A DNA stretch of 64,000 nucleotides from Actinoplanes missouriensis 431. GTDB taxonomy: Bacteria > Actinomycetota > Actinomycetes > Mycobacteriales > Micromonosporaceae. The notes under the pieces were generated by a model that saw only the letters and a program-made list of their open reading frames with translations, ran no database searches and was not told the DNA's origin. Shown here piece after piece: positions 8,133 through 16,549 of the stretch. Within the stretch, counting starts at the first letter, position 1, and the number at the start of each line of letters is the position of its first letter. The translations under genes were made by a program, and so were the position numbers. The stretch covers positions 4,340,001 through 4,404,000 of the forward strand of contig NC_017093.1 in the NCBI RefSeq assembly GCF_000284295.1, written 5' to 3'.

Positions 8133-8902
8133 CTGTTCTGGACCGGACCCTGCCCCGCTTCGGCGGCTTCAGCCTCGGCATGATCGGGCTCGAGCTGCGC
8201 CGGATGCTCCGCAACAAACGCACGATCATCTTCACGCTGGTGATGCCGGCCGCGTTCTTCCTGCTCTTCGGCAGCAGCGCCGAATACAGGACCGAGCGGG
8301 TCGGCGACGGCAACGTCACCGGGTACGTCCTGGTCAGCATGGCGGTCTACGGCGCGATGCTGGCCACCACGTCCGGCGGCGCCATGGTCTCGATCGAACG
8401 CGCCGCCGGATGGAGCCGGCAGCTACGGCTCACCCCGCTCAAACCGCTGGCCTACGTCGCCGTGAAACTCCTCCTCGCGATGATCATCGGGGCGGTGTCG
8501 GTGGCCGTCGCGTTCGCCGTCGGCGCGGTCGGCGGCGCCGAGCTGCCGCTGCGGGCCTGGATCGGCTGCGGCCTGCTGGCCTGGCTGTGCTCGCTGGTCT
8601 TCGCCGCGTTCGGCCTGTTCATGGGATACCTGCTGCCCAGCGAGAACGTCATGCAGATCCTCGGTCCGGCCCTCGCGGTGCTGTCCTTCGCCGGCGGGCT
8701 TTTCGTCCCGGTCGACCAGCTAGGCTCCACGTTCGCGACGATCGCCACATTCACCCCGGTGTACGGCGTCGGCGAGATCGCCCGCTACCCCCTGGTCCAG
8801 GACGGTGACCTGTGGGTCGCGGCCCTCAACGTGATCGTCTGGACCGCGCTCTTCTCGGCCGGCGCGATGTGGCGGTTCCGCCGCGACACCGCCCGCGTCT
8901 GA
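8129..8902 (+). CDS. ABC-2 type exporter permease
   Basis: This 257-aa membrane protein begins with the ABC-2 start LELRRMLRNKRTIIFTLVMPAAFF in segments and has six hydrophobic helices. A stretch with GGAMVSIERAAGWSRQLRLTPL forms the usual cytoplasmic loop. It overlaps the ATPase gene by 4 nt. Together they should form a homodimeric exporter; the substrate cannot be read from the sequence. Confidence 0.9.
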   Translation: MTVLDRTLPRFGGFSLGMIGLELRRMLRNKRTIIFTLVMPAAFFLLFGSSAEYRTERVGDGNVTGYVLVSMAVYGAMLATTSGGAMVSIERAAGWSRQLRLTPLKPLAYVAVKLLLAMIIGAVSVAVAFAVGAVGGAELPLRAWIGCGLLAWLCSLVFAAFGLFMGYLLPSENVMQILGPALAVLSFAGGLFVPVDQLGSTFATIATFTPVYGVGEIARYPLVQDGDLWVAALNVIVWTALFSAGAMWRFRRDTARV

Positions 8903-8915
8903 TGCTCTCGGTACC

Positions 8916-10043
8916 GTGACGGACATGGTCGACGAACGCCCCGCCCCGAAATACGGCTGGGTGTTCGCCGCCGTCTGGCTGTTCTACCTCGGCGAGAACC
9001 TCACCGCCCTGCTGAGGGCCGACCCCGGCTGGCAGCGCAGTGTCGGGCTGGCCGCGCTGGCCGGCTTCGCCGTGGTCTACGTGCTGGTCCTGGCCCAGGT
9101 CCGGCACTTCCGGGGCCTGACCGCCGGCGCGGTCACCGCCACCAGCCGGGAGCAGCTGATCATCGGGACAGCGCTGGTGCTGATGACCGGGCTCGGCGCG
9201 CTGCAGGTCCCCGGCGCCGGCCCGCACGCGCTGACCTGCCTGGTCTACGTCGCCGCCACCGCGATGATGGGCCTGCCGCGCCGGCAGGGCATCACCGTCG
9301 CGGTCACCCTGGTGATTCTCGCCGAGGTGCTGCTGCGGACCATGCCGGGCTGGAAGACCGCCGGGCACGGCTACAGCCTGGCGATCGTCCTCGCGGCCGT
9401 CGCGACCGGCGGCATCCGGCTGGCCCTGGACCGCCAGCGGCGGCTGCGCGAGGCCCAGCACGAGATCGCCGAGCTCGCGGTCGCCGACGAGCGGGCCCGG
9501 ATCGCCGCCGACCTGCACGACATCCTCGGGCACTCGCTGACCGTGGTCACCCTGAAGGCCGAGCTGGCGCAGCGGCTGCTCGACGTCGACCTGGACCGGG
9601 CCCGCACCGAGCTGCGCGACCTGGAGTCCCTGGCCCGCGACGCGCTCGCCGACGTGCGGGCCACCGCCCTGGGCATGCGCGGCATCTCGCTGCCCGGCGA
9701 GATCGCCGCCGCCCGGCAGGCCCTGGCGGCGGCGAACGTCGAAGCCGACCTGCCGGGCGCCGCCGACGACGTGCCGACCCGCAACCGGGAGCTGTTCGCC
9801 TGGACCATCCGGGAGGCGGTGACGAACATCGTGCGGCACAGCGCCGCCCGGCACGCCGCCGTGCGGCTGTCGCCGGGACAGGTCGAGATCGTCGACGACG
9901 GGACCGGCGTGACCGGCCCGGACCGCGGCGGGCAGGGCCTGGCCGGGCTGCGCCGGCGGGCCGGCGAGGCGGGCGCACGGCTGACCGCCGGCAACCGCGA
10001 CGACGAACCCGGGTTCCGGGTGCTGATGGAGGTGCCCGAATGA
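8916..10043 (+). CDS. NarL/DesK-type sensor histidine kinase
   Basis: This 375-aa kinase has about five N-terminal membrane helices (residues 10-165). A HisKA_3 dimerisation domain follows, with the phosphoacceptor in ARIAADLHDILGHSLTVV, then an HATPase domain with N-box REAVTNIVRHS and G-box GQGLAGLRRRAGE. Start is the GTG at 8916 or the in-frame ATG at 8925. It overlaps the response-regulator gene and lies 14 nt after the exporter genes, so the four genes are likely one transcription unit sensing a membrane or drug signal. Confidence 0.92.
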   Translation: MTDMVDERPAPKYGWVFAAVWLFYLGENLTALLRADPGWQRSVGLAALAGFAVVYVLVLAQVRHFRGLTAGAVTATSREQLIIGTALVLMTGLGALQVPGAGPHALTCLVYVAATAMMGLPRRQGITVAVTLVILAEVLLRTMPGWKTAGHGYSLAIVLAAVATGGIRLALDRQRRLREAQHEIAELAVADERARIAADLHDILGHSLTVVTLKAELAQRLLDVDLDRARTELRDLESLARDALADVRATALGMRGISLPGEIAAARQALAAANVEADLPGAADDVPTRNRELFAWTIREAVTNIVRHSAARHAAVRLSPGQVEIVDDGTGVTGPDRGGQGLAGLRRRAGEAGARLTAGNRDDEPGFRVLMEVPE

Positions 10044-10651
10044 TCCGACTGCTGCTCGCCGACGACCAGGCCCTGGTCCGTGGCGCGATGGCCGCGCTGC
10101 TCGACCTGGAACCCGACCTGACCGTGGTCGCCGAGGTGGGCCGGGGCGACGAGGTGGCCGCCGCAGCCGCCGACCATCGGGCCGACGTGGCGCTGCTCGA
10201 CGTGCAGATGCCCGGCCTCGACGGGATCAGCGCCGCCCGGGTCCTGCACGAGCGGGTGCCGTCCTGCCGGGTGCTGATGGTGACCACGTTCGGCCGGGCC
10301 GGCTACCTCAAACAGGCGATGGCCGCGGGTGCCGACGGGTTCATCGTCAAGGACACTCCGGCCCGGCAGCTGGCCGACGCGGTGCGCCGGGTGCACCAGG
10401 GGTTGCGGGTCGTCGATCCGGCACTGGCGGCGCAGTCCCTGGCCCACGGCGACTCCCCGCTGACCGAACGCGAGAGCGACGTCCTGCGGGCCGCTCGCGA
10501 CGGCGGAACGGTCGCTGACATCGCCCGTGAGCTGCGGCTTTCCGAGGGTACGGTGCGTAACCACCTCTCCAGCGCGATCGGCAAGACCGGTGCCCGGACC
10601 CGGGCCGAGGCGGTGCGTCTCGCCGTCGAAGTGGGGTGGCTGATTCCGTAA
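10040..10651 (+). CDS. NarL/LuxR-type response regulator
   Basis: This 203-aa protein has a receiver domain: acidic pair DDQ near the N-terminus, phospho-Asp in VALLDVQMPGLDG, and Lys in FIVKDTP. A C-terminal LuxR helix-turn-helix follows (LTERESDVLRAARDGGTVADIARELRLSEG in pieces). It is translationally coupled to the kinase and is the expected regulator of the upstream exporter. Confidence 0.93.
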   Translation: MIRLLLADDQALVRGAMAALLDLEPDLTVVAEVGRGDEVAAAAADHRADVALLDVQMPGLDGISAARVLHERVPSCRVLMVTTFGRAGYLKQAMAAGADGFIVKDTPARQLADAVRRVHQGLRVVDPALAAQSLAHGDSPLTERESDVLRAARDGGTVADIARELRLSEGTVRNHLSSAIGKTGARTRAEAVRLAVEVGWLIP

Positions 10652-10733
10652 ACAGCACTTGAGGAGAAATTCGCAGTGCAACCGAGCAGCAACCGAGAGT
10701 GCCTGCTCCTTGCACCCGTAGCGGCGAAAAGTT

Positions 10734-10758
10734 CCCCCTGTCAGCAGGACACAGGGGG
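10734..10758 (+). promoter_or_regulatory. Hairpin enclosing the ribosome binding site of the sigma factor gene
   Basis: CCCCCTGT (10734-10741) pairs perfectly with ACAGGGGG (10751-10758) across a 9-nt loop. The right arm is the only purine-rich Shine-Dalgarno-like run before the ATG at 10767. Folding would hide it, suggesting translational control. Upstream, AACCGAG occurs twice (near 10679 and 10691). Confidence 0.55.
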
Positions 10759-10766
10759 GAACCGAA

Positions 10767-11630
10767 ATGACCGCGACCGTTCAGATAACTGTCACCCGTG
10801 AACAGGAAGACCTGATCCGGGACAACATGGCACTGGTCGGCCACATGGTTCGCGAGATGCTCTTCAAGGTGCCGCCGCACGTGCACCGTGACGACCTCGC
10901 CTCGGCCGGGTACGCCGCGCTGGTCACCGCCGCGCAGTCGTTCGACGCCGAGCGCGGCATCCCGTTCGGCCGGTTCGCGGCGGTCCGCGTCCGCGGCGCC
11001 CTGCTCGACGAGCTGCGCAGCATGGACTGGGCGAGCCGCTCGGTGCGGGCCCGGGCCCGCCGCGCCGACGTGGCCCGCGAGGAGCTGACCCGCCAGCTCG
11101 GCCGCACCCCGACCGCCGAGGAGCTGGCCGAACTGCTCGGCGTCGCGGTGGGCGAGCTGAGCAGCGTCGACGACGACGTGCAGCGCGCCGCCGTGCTGTC
11201 GTTGCAGGGTTTCGCCACCGGCACCGCCGAGGACCTCGTCACCGAGACCGCGATGAACCCGGAGGAGCTGCTGCTGCACCGTGAGCGCCTCGGTTACCTG
11301 CACGACGCGGTCACGGTGCTGCCGGAGCGTCTGCGGTACGTGGTGGAGGCGTCCTTCCTGCAGGAGCGCCCCCTGTCGGAGGTGGCCGCCGAACTGGGCG
11401 TGACCGAGTCCCGGGTGTCCCAGCTGCGCACCGAAGCGCTCGCCCTGCTGCGCGACGGCCTCACCACGCACATGGAGCAGAAACGCGTCCCGGACGCCAA
11501 GGACGGCTGCGTGGCCCGCCGCCGCGCCGCCTACGCCGCGCAGATCGCCGCCCGCAGCACGATGACGACGCGCCTCGGCGCGACCGACGCCCAGGGCCTG
11601 CGTCTCTCCGACATGCCCGCCGCCGCCTGA
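10767..11630 (+). CDS. FliA/WhiG-type RNA polymerase sigma factor
   Basis: This 287-aa sigma-70 family protein has region 2 (DDLASAGYAALVTAAQSFDAERG, split here as residues ~40-62), region 3 (TRQLGRTPTAEELAELLGV) and region 4 (ERPLSEVAAELGVTESRVSQ). Absence of region 1 and the GIPFGRFAAVRVRGALLDELR stretch (about 63-83) match the sigma-28 class, which drives flagellar genes or, as WhiG, sporulation. It carries an extra C-terminal tail of about 50 residues rich in Ala/Arg. The 5' leader holds a hairpin over the ribosome binding site. No anti-sigma gene is adjacent. Confidence 0.88.
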   Translation: MTATVQITVTREQEDLIRDNMALVGHMVREMLFKVPPHVHRDDLASAGYAALVTAAQSFDAERGIPFGRFAAVRVRGALLDELRSMDWASRSVRARARRADVAREELTRQLGRTPTAEELAELLGVAVGELSSVDDDVQRAAVLSLQGFATGTAEDLVTETAMNPEELLLHRERLGYLHDAVTVLPERLRYVVEASFLQERPLSEVAAELGVTESRVSQLRTEALALLRDGLTTHMEQKRVPDAKDGCVARRRAAYAAQIAARSTMTTRLGATDAQGLRLSDMPAAA

Positions 11631-11786
11631 AACACCTCATCGGGTACGGACGACCCCGTCCCGCACCGATCCGACCAGTCCCGCCGAAGGCGGACACCTG
11701 CCGGTCCATGCCCCGGCGCGACCCGCCGCCGGCTCCGGCGGCGGGTCGCCCGGCCGGAGCCCTGCCGCCCGGCGTGCGGTCAGCGC

Positions 11787-11896
11787 CCGCCTGCCCGGTG
11801 GTGGCCGGCTCATGGGCGTCCGCTCACCGCCCCCGTGGCGGCCGCCTGCCCGGTGGCGGCCGGCACATGCGCGTCCGCTCACCGCCCCCGTGGCGG
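11787..11896. repeat. Tandem 55-bp duplication in a 400-bp gene-free region
   Basis: The gap 11631-12035 has no convincing gene; open frames on both strands are compositional. It contains two near-identical 55-bp units (11787-11841 and 11842-11896). Each runs from CCGCCTGCCCGGTGG to CACCGCCCCCGTGGCG, with about four mismatches. Confidence 0.7.
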
Positions 11897-12035
11897 CGTG
11901 CGGATCGTCGACGGCACCGAGCCGGCGGGTGATCACCGAAGCCGCTCCTCGACACCGGCCCGCCCAGATCTCGGCGGGTGACGGCTGCGCTCCGGGCATC
12001 ACCTGCCAAGATCGCACTGTGGGGTGCCGGACGGG

Positions 12036-13142
12036 TCAGCTGGGCTGTGGCTGCGTGCTTGCTGCCGGGACGGCGGGGTGGCGCGTTGCGGTGAGGGCCA
12101 CCGCCGCGACTCCCAGGGCGAGGCCTGTGGCGAGCAGGGCCAGGTTCAGCCAGAACGGGCCGAACGGCCAGTACGGCCCCAGCTTGAACGCGCTGTGCAC
12201 GGTCCGGACGTGCCCGGGGATGCCGGCGGACTCGACGGCGCGGATCACGTTGCCGTAGAGCGCGACCACCGGCAGCGCCAGGACCAGCACCGCGGCCGTG
12301 CTCAACGTGGTCACCACCCGCGCCCGGCCGGCCGGCAGGCGGCGCACCCGGCGGGCCGTGGCCGCCGCGACCAGCCAGCCCGCGACCAGCCCGAACACCC
12401 CGCCGGCCGCGATCGCCGGCACCAGCGCAGCGCTGCCGGCCGCGGCCACGGTCGTGGTCACTCCGCCGTCCGCCGGGCTGTAGCCGTCACTGCCGATCAG
12501 CCGGGCGGTGACGTCGAGGCGCACGCCGTCCCGGTCGGCGGTGAACTCCCAGCCGGCGACCGACCGCTGCAGCACCTCCCCGGAGCCGTCGCTGATCATG
12601 TCGGTGATGCCGCGGGCCGGAGTCGCCTCGCTCAGCGCCCACCCGTCGGCCGCGAGCCGGTGCCGGGCGGCGTCGGCATCCCACGCGGCGATCGAGGTGC
12701 TCCAGCCGACCGCGTCGGTGCCCCACGGTGAGGAGACCGGGTCCCACTCCACGGCCGTCGTGCCGGTGCCCCCGGCGCCGACCACCGTGCGGTGCAGCGC
12801 GGCGGCGGCCTGCCCGTCCGGCGCCGGCAGGACCGCCTGCTCGACCGCCCAGGAGCCGGCGGCCGCGCCGAAGGCCCCGCCGATCAGGGTGACCAGCACG
12901 GCGGCGACCCAGGCCAGGGGCCGCCCGGCCGGGAGCCGGAACCGGTGGCGCAACCCGCTGACGATCAGGTGCCGGGCGTCGGCACGGTCCGGCCGCCGCT
13001 GGCCCGGCGCGGCCATCTCCAGCAGCGTCGTCACGACCTCCGCACCGTGACGGCGCCGGTAGTCGCGGGGATAAGCCCGCAGCAGCCGGTGGTAGGCGCG
13101 CTCCAGCCCGGGGTCGGCCTGCGGCCAGTCGCTCGTGGTCAC
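12036..13142 (-). CDS. Multi-pass membrane protein co-transcribed with a PadR regulator
   Basis: This 368-aa protein has an N-terminal soluble segment, YHRLLRAYPRDYRRRHGAEV (about residues 17-36), resembling the permease-prefix region of PadR-linked actinobacterial membrane proteins. A hydrophobic helix lies near residues 80-105, an extracellular-type region follows, and three further helices lie between about 240 and 355. Its ATG overlaps the stop of the PadR gene by 4 nt, so both are one operon and the protein is probably PadR's target. No enzyme motif is visible. Confidence 0.75.
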   Translation of the reverse strand: MTTSDWPQADPGLERAYHRLLRAYPRDYRRRHGAEVVTTLLEMAAPGQRRPDRADARHLIVSGLRHRFRLPAGRPLAWVAAVLVTLIGGAFGAAAGSWAVEQAVLPAPDGQAAAALHRTVVGAGGTGTTAVEWDPVSSPWGTDAVGWSTSIAAWDADAARHRLAADGWALSEATPARGITDMISDGSGEVLQRSVAGWEFTADRDGVRLDVTARLIGSDGYSPADGGVTTTVAAAGSAALVPAIAAGGVFGLVAGWLVAAATARRVRRLPAGRARVVTTLSTAAVLVLALPVVALYGNVIRAVESAGIPGHVRTVHSAFKLGPYWPFGPFWLNLALLATGLALGVAAVALTATRHPAVPAASTQPQPS

Positions 13143-13633
13143 GCGAGCCCTCCCAGGACAGCGTCGTCGCCCCGGAGAGCACTGCCCCGGAGAGCATTGC
13201 CCCCGAAAGCATTGCCCCCGAAAGCATTGCCCCCGAAAGCATTGCCCCCGAAAGCACTGCCCCGGAAAGCACTGCCCCGGAAAGCACTGCCCAGGGAAGC
13301 ACCGCGCGACAGGCCGGGGACGATGCCGGGACGCCGCCGCAGCTGGGTCTCCGCGGCCGACGCCCGCTTGCGCAGCCGCTCGACCTCGGCGGCGAGGGTG
13401 GCCGCGCCGTCGTCGCTGAGCCGGTAGTAACGCCGGAGCCGGCCCTCGACGGCCTCCTCCCGCTCGACCTCGATCAGGCCCTGGTCGGCGAGCCGGTCGA
13501 GAGCGCCGTAGAGGGTGCCGGCCCGCAGTTTCACCTCGCCGCCGGAGAGGTCGAGCACCGACCGCACGATGCCGTAACCGTGCAGCGGCTGACCCGCCAG
13601 CGCGGTGAGTATCAGGAATGTGGGTTCTTGCAT
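13139..13633 (-). CDS. PadR-family repressor with a repeat-encoded C-terminal tail
   Basis: This 164-aa protein starts at the ATG at 13633 (MQEPTFLILTALAGQPLHGY). A standard PadR winged helix fills residues 1-90, with GTLYGALDRLADQGLIEVER and RRYYRLSDDG. A short coiled helix follows, then the last 50 residues become nine five-residue units of the form (S/N)A(F/L)(R/G)G. The tail is encoded by 15-bp tandem DNA repeats. A typical PadR of this type would end in helical dimerisation sequence instead, so the tail is a recent expansion. The core regulator is intact. Confidence 0.85.
   Translation of the reverse strand: MQEPTFLILTALAGQPLHGYGIVRSVLDLSGGEVKLRAGTLYGALDRLADQGLIEVEREEAVEGRLRRYYRLSDDGAATLAAEVERLRKRASAAETQLRRRPGIVPGLSRGASLGSAFRGSAFRGSAFGGNAFGGNAFGGNAFGGNALRGSALRGDDAVLGGLA
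13170..13305. repeat. Nine 15-bp tandem repeats inside the PadR gene
   Basis: The unit CCCCCGAAAGCATTG is repeated about nine times. The four central copies are nearly identical and the flanking copies carry CCCCGGA(A/G)AGCACTG variants. The unit length is a multiple of three, so the reading frame survives. Good candidate for copy-number variation between strains. Confidence 0.9.
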
Positions 13634-13655
13634 GCCGCGACAGTACGGCACCCGC

Positions 13656-13819
13656 TATATATCGGCAACCGAGCTATTAAAACCGGTTGCGGTCCGGTCC
13701 GGCGTGGGGGAGTGTGGAGCCGGACCTGCCGCCGGAGCCGAGGAGCACCCGCCGATCATGTGAGAGCGAGACCGACCCCTGAGTTGTCCTGTCGGTGTCG
13801 CACGCTTGCGGAGGCCTCC
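13656..13819. promoter_or_regulatory. Divergent promoter region and candidate leader of the ABC-F gene
   Basis: The segment separates the PadR gene (leftward) from the ABC-F gene (rightward). AT-rich CTATATATCGG followed by CCGAGCTATTA (13653-13680) forms an imperfect dyad that could be the PadR operator. Downstream, GGTCCGGC (13696-13703) and GCCGGACC (13719-13726) form an 8-bp stem in what would be the ABC-F leader. Attenuation is common for antibiotic-resistance ABC-F genes but is not demonstrated here. Confidence 0.4.
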
Positions 13820-15499
13820 TTGCCCAGTAACCAACCGAAGTCCAGCACTCAGCAGAAGTCCATCCAGCACAAGTCCACCCAGCAGAAGTCCGGCCAAGGG
13901 AATTCCGGCAGCGCCCACCTCAAAGCCGCGGGCCTCGCCGCCACTCACGACGGTGACCTGCTCTTCTCCGGTCTCGATCTGGTGCTGCGCGCCGGCGACC
14001 GGATCGGCGTGGTCGGTCCCAACGGGGCCGGCAAGACCACCCTGCTGCGCGTGCTGGCCGGCGAGTTACCGGCGTCGGCGGGAGCGGTGTCGGTGGCGCC
14101 TGGCGCGCGGCTCACCCACGTACCCCAGCAATGGGCCGGTGACGCGGAAAGCGTCGGCGCCTTTCTGCGCGGAGGTCTCGGGGAGCTCGCGGCAGTTGAT
14201 CTGGCGCTGCGTGCGCTGGAGGCGCGGCTGGCCGCCGGTGCGGACGTGCTGGACGAGTTCGGGACCGTGCAGGAGCGCTGGACCGCCCTCGAAGGGTGGA
14301 ACGCGGACGCGCGGCTGACCGAGATCCGGCAGCGCCTCGACATCGAGCACCTCGCGGACGACCTTGCGATGAGCCAGGTCAGCGGGGGCGAGCAGGCCCG
14401 GCTGCTGCTGGCTCGCGCGCTGCTCGGCTCGCCGGATCTGCTGCTGCTGGACGAGCCGACGAACCATCTCGACGCCGAGGGCGCGGCGTGGCTGCGGACC
14501 TGGCTGCGCGACTTCGACGGCGGGGTGCTCGCGGTCAGTCACGACCGGGCGTTCCTCGACGAGTTCGCGACCCGGATCATCGAGCTCGACGGCATCGACG
14601 AGCAGCCGCAGGACTATCCGGGCTGCGGCTACACCGCTTACCGTGCGGAGAAACAGCGCCGGTGGGAGAAACTGCTGCTCGATTTCGAGGCGCAGGAGAA
14701 GGACCGGCTGCGCTGGGAAGCCGACATCGAGAAGACCAAAGGGTACGCCCGGGGCGTCGAGTCCTCCGTGCGATCCGGCGTGACCGCTCCCCACCTGCGC
14801 CGGGTGGCCCGGCTCGTGGCCCGCAAGGCGAAGGTCCGGGAGCGGCGGCTGCGCCGGCAGATGGCGTCGGTGACATGGCTCGCCCAGCCCCGCACCCGGC
14901 CGCCGCTGACCCTGGCGTTCCCCGGCGACGACACGGCCGACGCGGAGATCGTGCTCAAGGCCCGCGGCCTGACCGTCGCGCACGGCGACCGGGTGCTGCT
15001 GGACGCGGTCGACCTGGACGTGACCCGCGGCGATCGGATCCTCATCACCGGGCGCAACGGGGCCGGCAAGACCACCCTGCTGCGCGCGCTGGAGAGTCCC
15101 GACGTGGCGGTGCTCCCGCAGACCGACGAGGGCCTGCGGACCGCTACCCCGGTGATCGACTTCTTCCGCTCGCGGGTCCCGGTCTACGTCGACGACGCGG
15201 AACGGCTGCTCGCCGGCCACCAGTTCGAGGATTCCCAGTGGTCGGCGCCGGTGCGCGACCTGTCCGCCGGTGAGCTGCGGCGGCTGCTGCTGGCGGTGGT
15301 CGTCAACAGCCCGTCGCGGATCCTGCTGCTCGACGAGCCCACCAACTTCCTCGACTTCGAAGCGCTCGACGTCGTGGAGGAGGCGCTGCGCCGGTACCGC
15401 GGGACGCTGCTGTTCGCCAGCCACGACAGGTATTTCGCCGATGCCGTCGGGCACACCCGCCACTGGCACGTCGAGGGCGGCCGGGTGATCGAGAACTGA
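13820..15499 (+). CDS. ABC-F family ATPase (ribosome protection type)
   Basis: This protein of about 559 aa has two ABC domains in one chain and no membrane segments. The first has Walker A GPNGAGKTTL, signature SGGEQARL and LLLLDEPTNHLD. The second has GRNGAGKTTL, signature SAGELRRLLL and LLLDEPTNFLD. A charged linker between them (KGYARGVESSVRSGV and RLVARKAKVRERRLRRQM) is the P-site tRNA-interaction motif. Linker and sequence style resemble the actinomycete macrolide/lincosamide self-resistance group. The TTG at 13820 has GGAGG five bases upstream. The N-terminal 35 residues are Ser/Gln/Lys-rich. Confidence 0.88.
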   Translation: MPSNQPKSSTQQKSIQHKSTQQKSGQGNSGSAHLKAAGLAATHDGDLLFSGLDLVLRAGDRIGVVGPNGAGKTTLLRVLAGELPASAGAVSVAPGARLTHVPQQWAGDAESVGAFLRGGLGELAAVDLALRALEARLAAGADVLDEFGTVQERWTALEGWNADARLTEIRQRLDIEHLADDLAMSQVSGGEQARLLLARALLGSPDLLLLDEPTNHLDAEGAAWLRTWLRDFDGGVLAVSHDRAFLDEFATRIIELDGIDEQPQDYPGCGYTAYRAEKQRRWEKLLLDFEAQEKDRLRWEADIEKTKGYARGVESSVRSGVTAPHLRRVARLVARKAKVRERRLRRQMASVTWLAQPRTRPPLTLAFPGDDTADAEIVLKARGLTVAHGDRVLLDAVDLDVTRGDRILITGRNGAGKTTLLRALESPDVAVLPQTDEGLRTATPVIDFFRSRVPVYVDDAERLLAGHQFEDSQWSAPVRDLSAGELRRLLLAVVVNSPSRILLLDEPTNFLDFEALDVVEEALRRYRGTLLFASHDRYFADAVGHTRHWHVEGGRVIEN

Positions 15500-15595
15500 C
15501 ACGGCCCCCGGCCCGTGCCCGGCGCAAGCCCGCCTGATCCGTCCCCCTATGCTCTCAAGCTGGCTAGGGGAAAGCGGGATACTTTGAGTTCGGAT

Positions 15596-16432
15596 ATGAG
15601 CATCGTGGAAGCGGTGATCCTCGGCGCGGTCGAGGGTGTCACCGAGTTCCTTCCGGTGTCCAGCACGGGTCACCTGACGATCCTGGAGAAGCTGTTCGGG
15701 CACACCATCGACGACCCGGACATCACCGCCTTCACGGTGATCATCCAGTCGGGTGCGGTGCTCGCCACCATCCTGTTCCTGCGCAAGGACATCGCGCGGG
15801 TGGTGCCGGCGTTCTTCCGGGGGCTGTTCAACAAGGCGTACCGGGACCACCCGGACTTCCGGTTCGGCTGGGCGGTGCTGCTCGGCTCGATCCCGATCGT
15901 GATCGCCGCGCTGCTGTTCAAGGACGCCATCGAGACCACGCTGCGCAGTCTGTGGTTCGTCGCCGGGGCGCTGATCCTGTGGAGCGGTGTGATGGCGTTC
16001 GCCGACCATGCCGCCACCCAGGTACGGGGGGAGAAGGACGTCACCTGGAAAGACACGCTGATCATCGGCACCGTGCAGTGCATGGCGCTGATCCCGGGCA
16101 TCTCCCGCTCCGGGGCGACCATGTCGGCGGGTCTGCTACGTGACCTCGACCGGGTCACCGTGACGAAGCTGTCGTTCTTCCTGTCGATCCCGGCGCTGAC
16201 CGGGGCGTCCATCCTGCAGGGCGTCGGCGAGGCGGACCGGATCTCCAGCGGCGTCGGCTGGACGAACACGATCGTGGCGACGGTGGTCAGTTTCGTCGTC
16301 GCGTATGCGTCGGTGACGTGGCTGCTGAAGTTCGTCTCGAAGCACTCGTACAGCATCTTCATCTTCTACCGGCTGGCGCTCGGGTCGCTGCTGTTGCTGC
16401 TGCTGGCGACGGGCACGATCTCGGCGAAGTAG
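15596..16432 (+). CDS. uppP: Undecaprenyl-diphosphatase UppP (BacA)
   Basis: This 278-aa membrane enzyme recycles the cell-wall lipid carrier by converting undecaprenyl diphosphate to the monophosphate. Diagnostic motifs are present: GAVEGVTEFLPVSSTGHL (residues 10-27) and the PGxSRSGAT motif as LIPGISRSGATMSAGLLRD. About eight hydrophobic helices follow the family pattern. The ATG at 15596 fits the usual MSIVEAVILG start; a TTG at 15584 is an alternative. Overexpression of this family confers bacitracin resistance. Confidence 0.96.
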   Translation: MSIVEAVILGAVEGVTEFLPVSSTGHLTILEKLFGHTIDDPDITAFTVIIQSGAVLATILFLRKDIARVVPAFFRGLFNKAYRDHPDFRFGWAVLLGSIPIVIAALLFKDAIETTLRSLWFVAGALILWSGVMAFADHAATQVRGEKDVTWKDTLIIGTVQCMALIPGISRSGATMSAGLLRDLDRVTVTKLSFFLSIPALTGASILQGVGEADRISSGVGWTNTIVATVVSFVVAYASVTWLLKFVSKHSYSIFIFYRLALGSLLLLLLATGTISAK

Positions 16433-16457
16433 CGGGTAGGCTGCCGCGCATGACAGA

Positions 16458-16479
16458 CGACCGGGCCGCGGCCCGGTCG
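16458..16479. terminator. Perfect 22-bp palindrome after uppP
   Basis: CGACCGGGCC-GC-GGCCCGGTCG is a perfect palindrome beginning 26 bp after the uppP stop codon and followed by TTGTCGTCT. It can form a strong stem and is the likely terminator. A 33-bp imperfect direct repeat (about 16477-16507 and 16510-16541, core GACGGGTCCCGC) follows. Confidence 0.6.
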
Positions 16480-16549
16480 TTGTCGTCTGACGGGTCCCGC
16501 CGGCGGCCCGTCGTTGTCGTTCGACGGGTCCCGCAGGCGGTCCGGTGAG

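Noticed and set aside
11637..12017. Minus-strand 126-aa ORF in the 11.6-12.0 kb gap
   Set aside because: Composed of Pro/Arg/Gly repeats that mirror the 55-bp tandem duplication; no ribosome binding site or family.
13170..13305. 15-bp repeats considered as a CRISPR array or as pentapeptide-repeat fold
   Set aside because: Units are contiguous without spacers, so not CRISPR; the (S/N)A(F/L)GG register does not match the A(N/D)LXX pentapeptide pattern.
13759..13764. ATG-TGA start-stop element in the ABC-F leader
   Set aside because: Start-stop elements can regulate ABC-F genes, but there is no well-placed ribosome binding site; likely chance.
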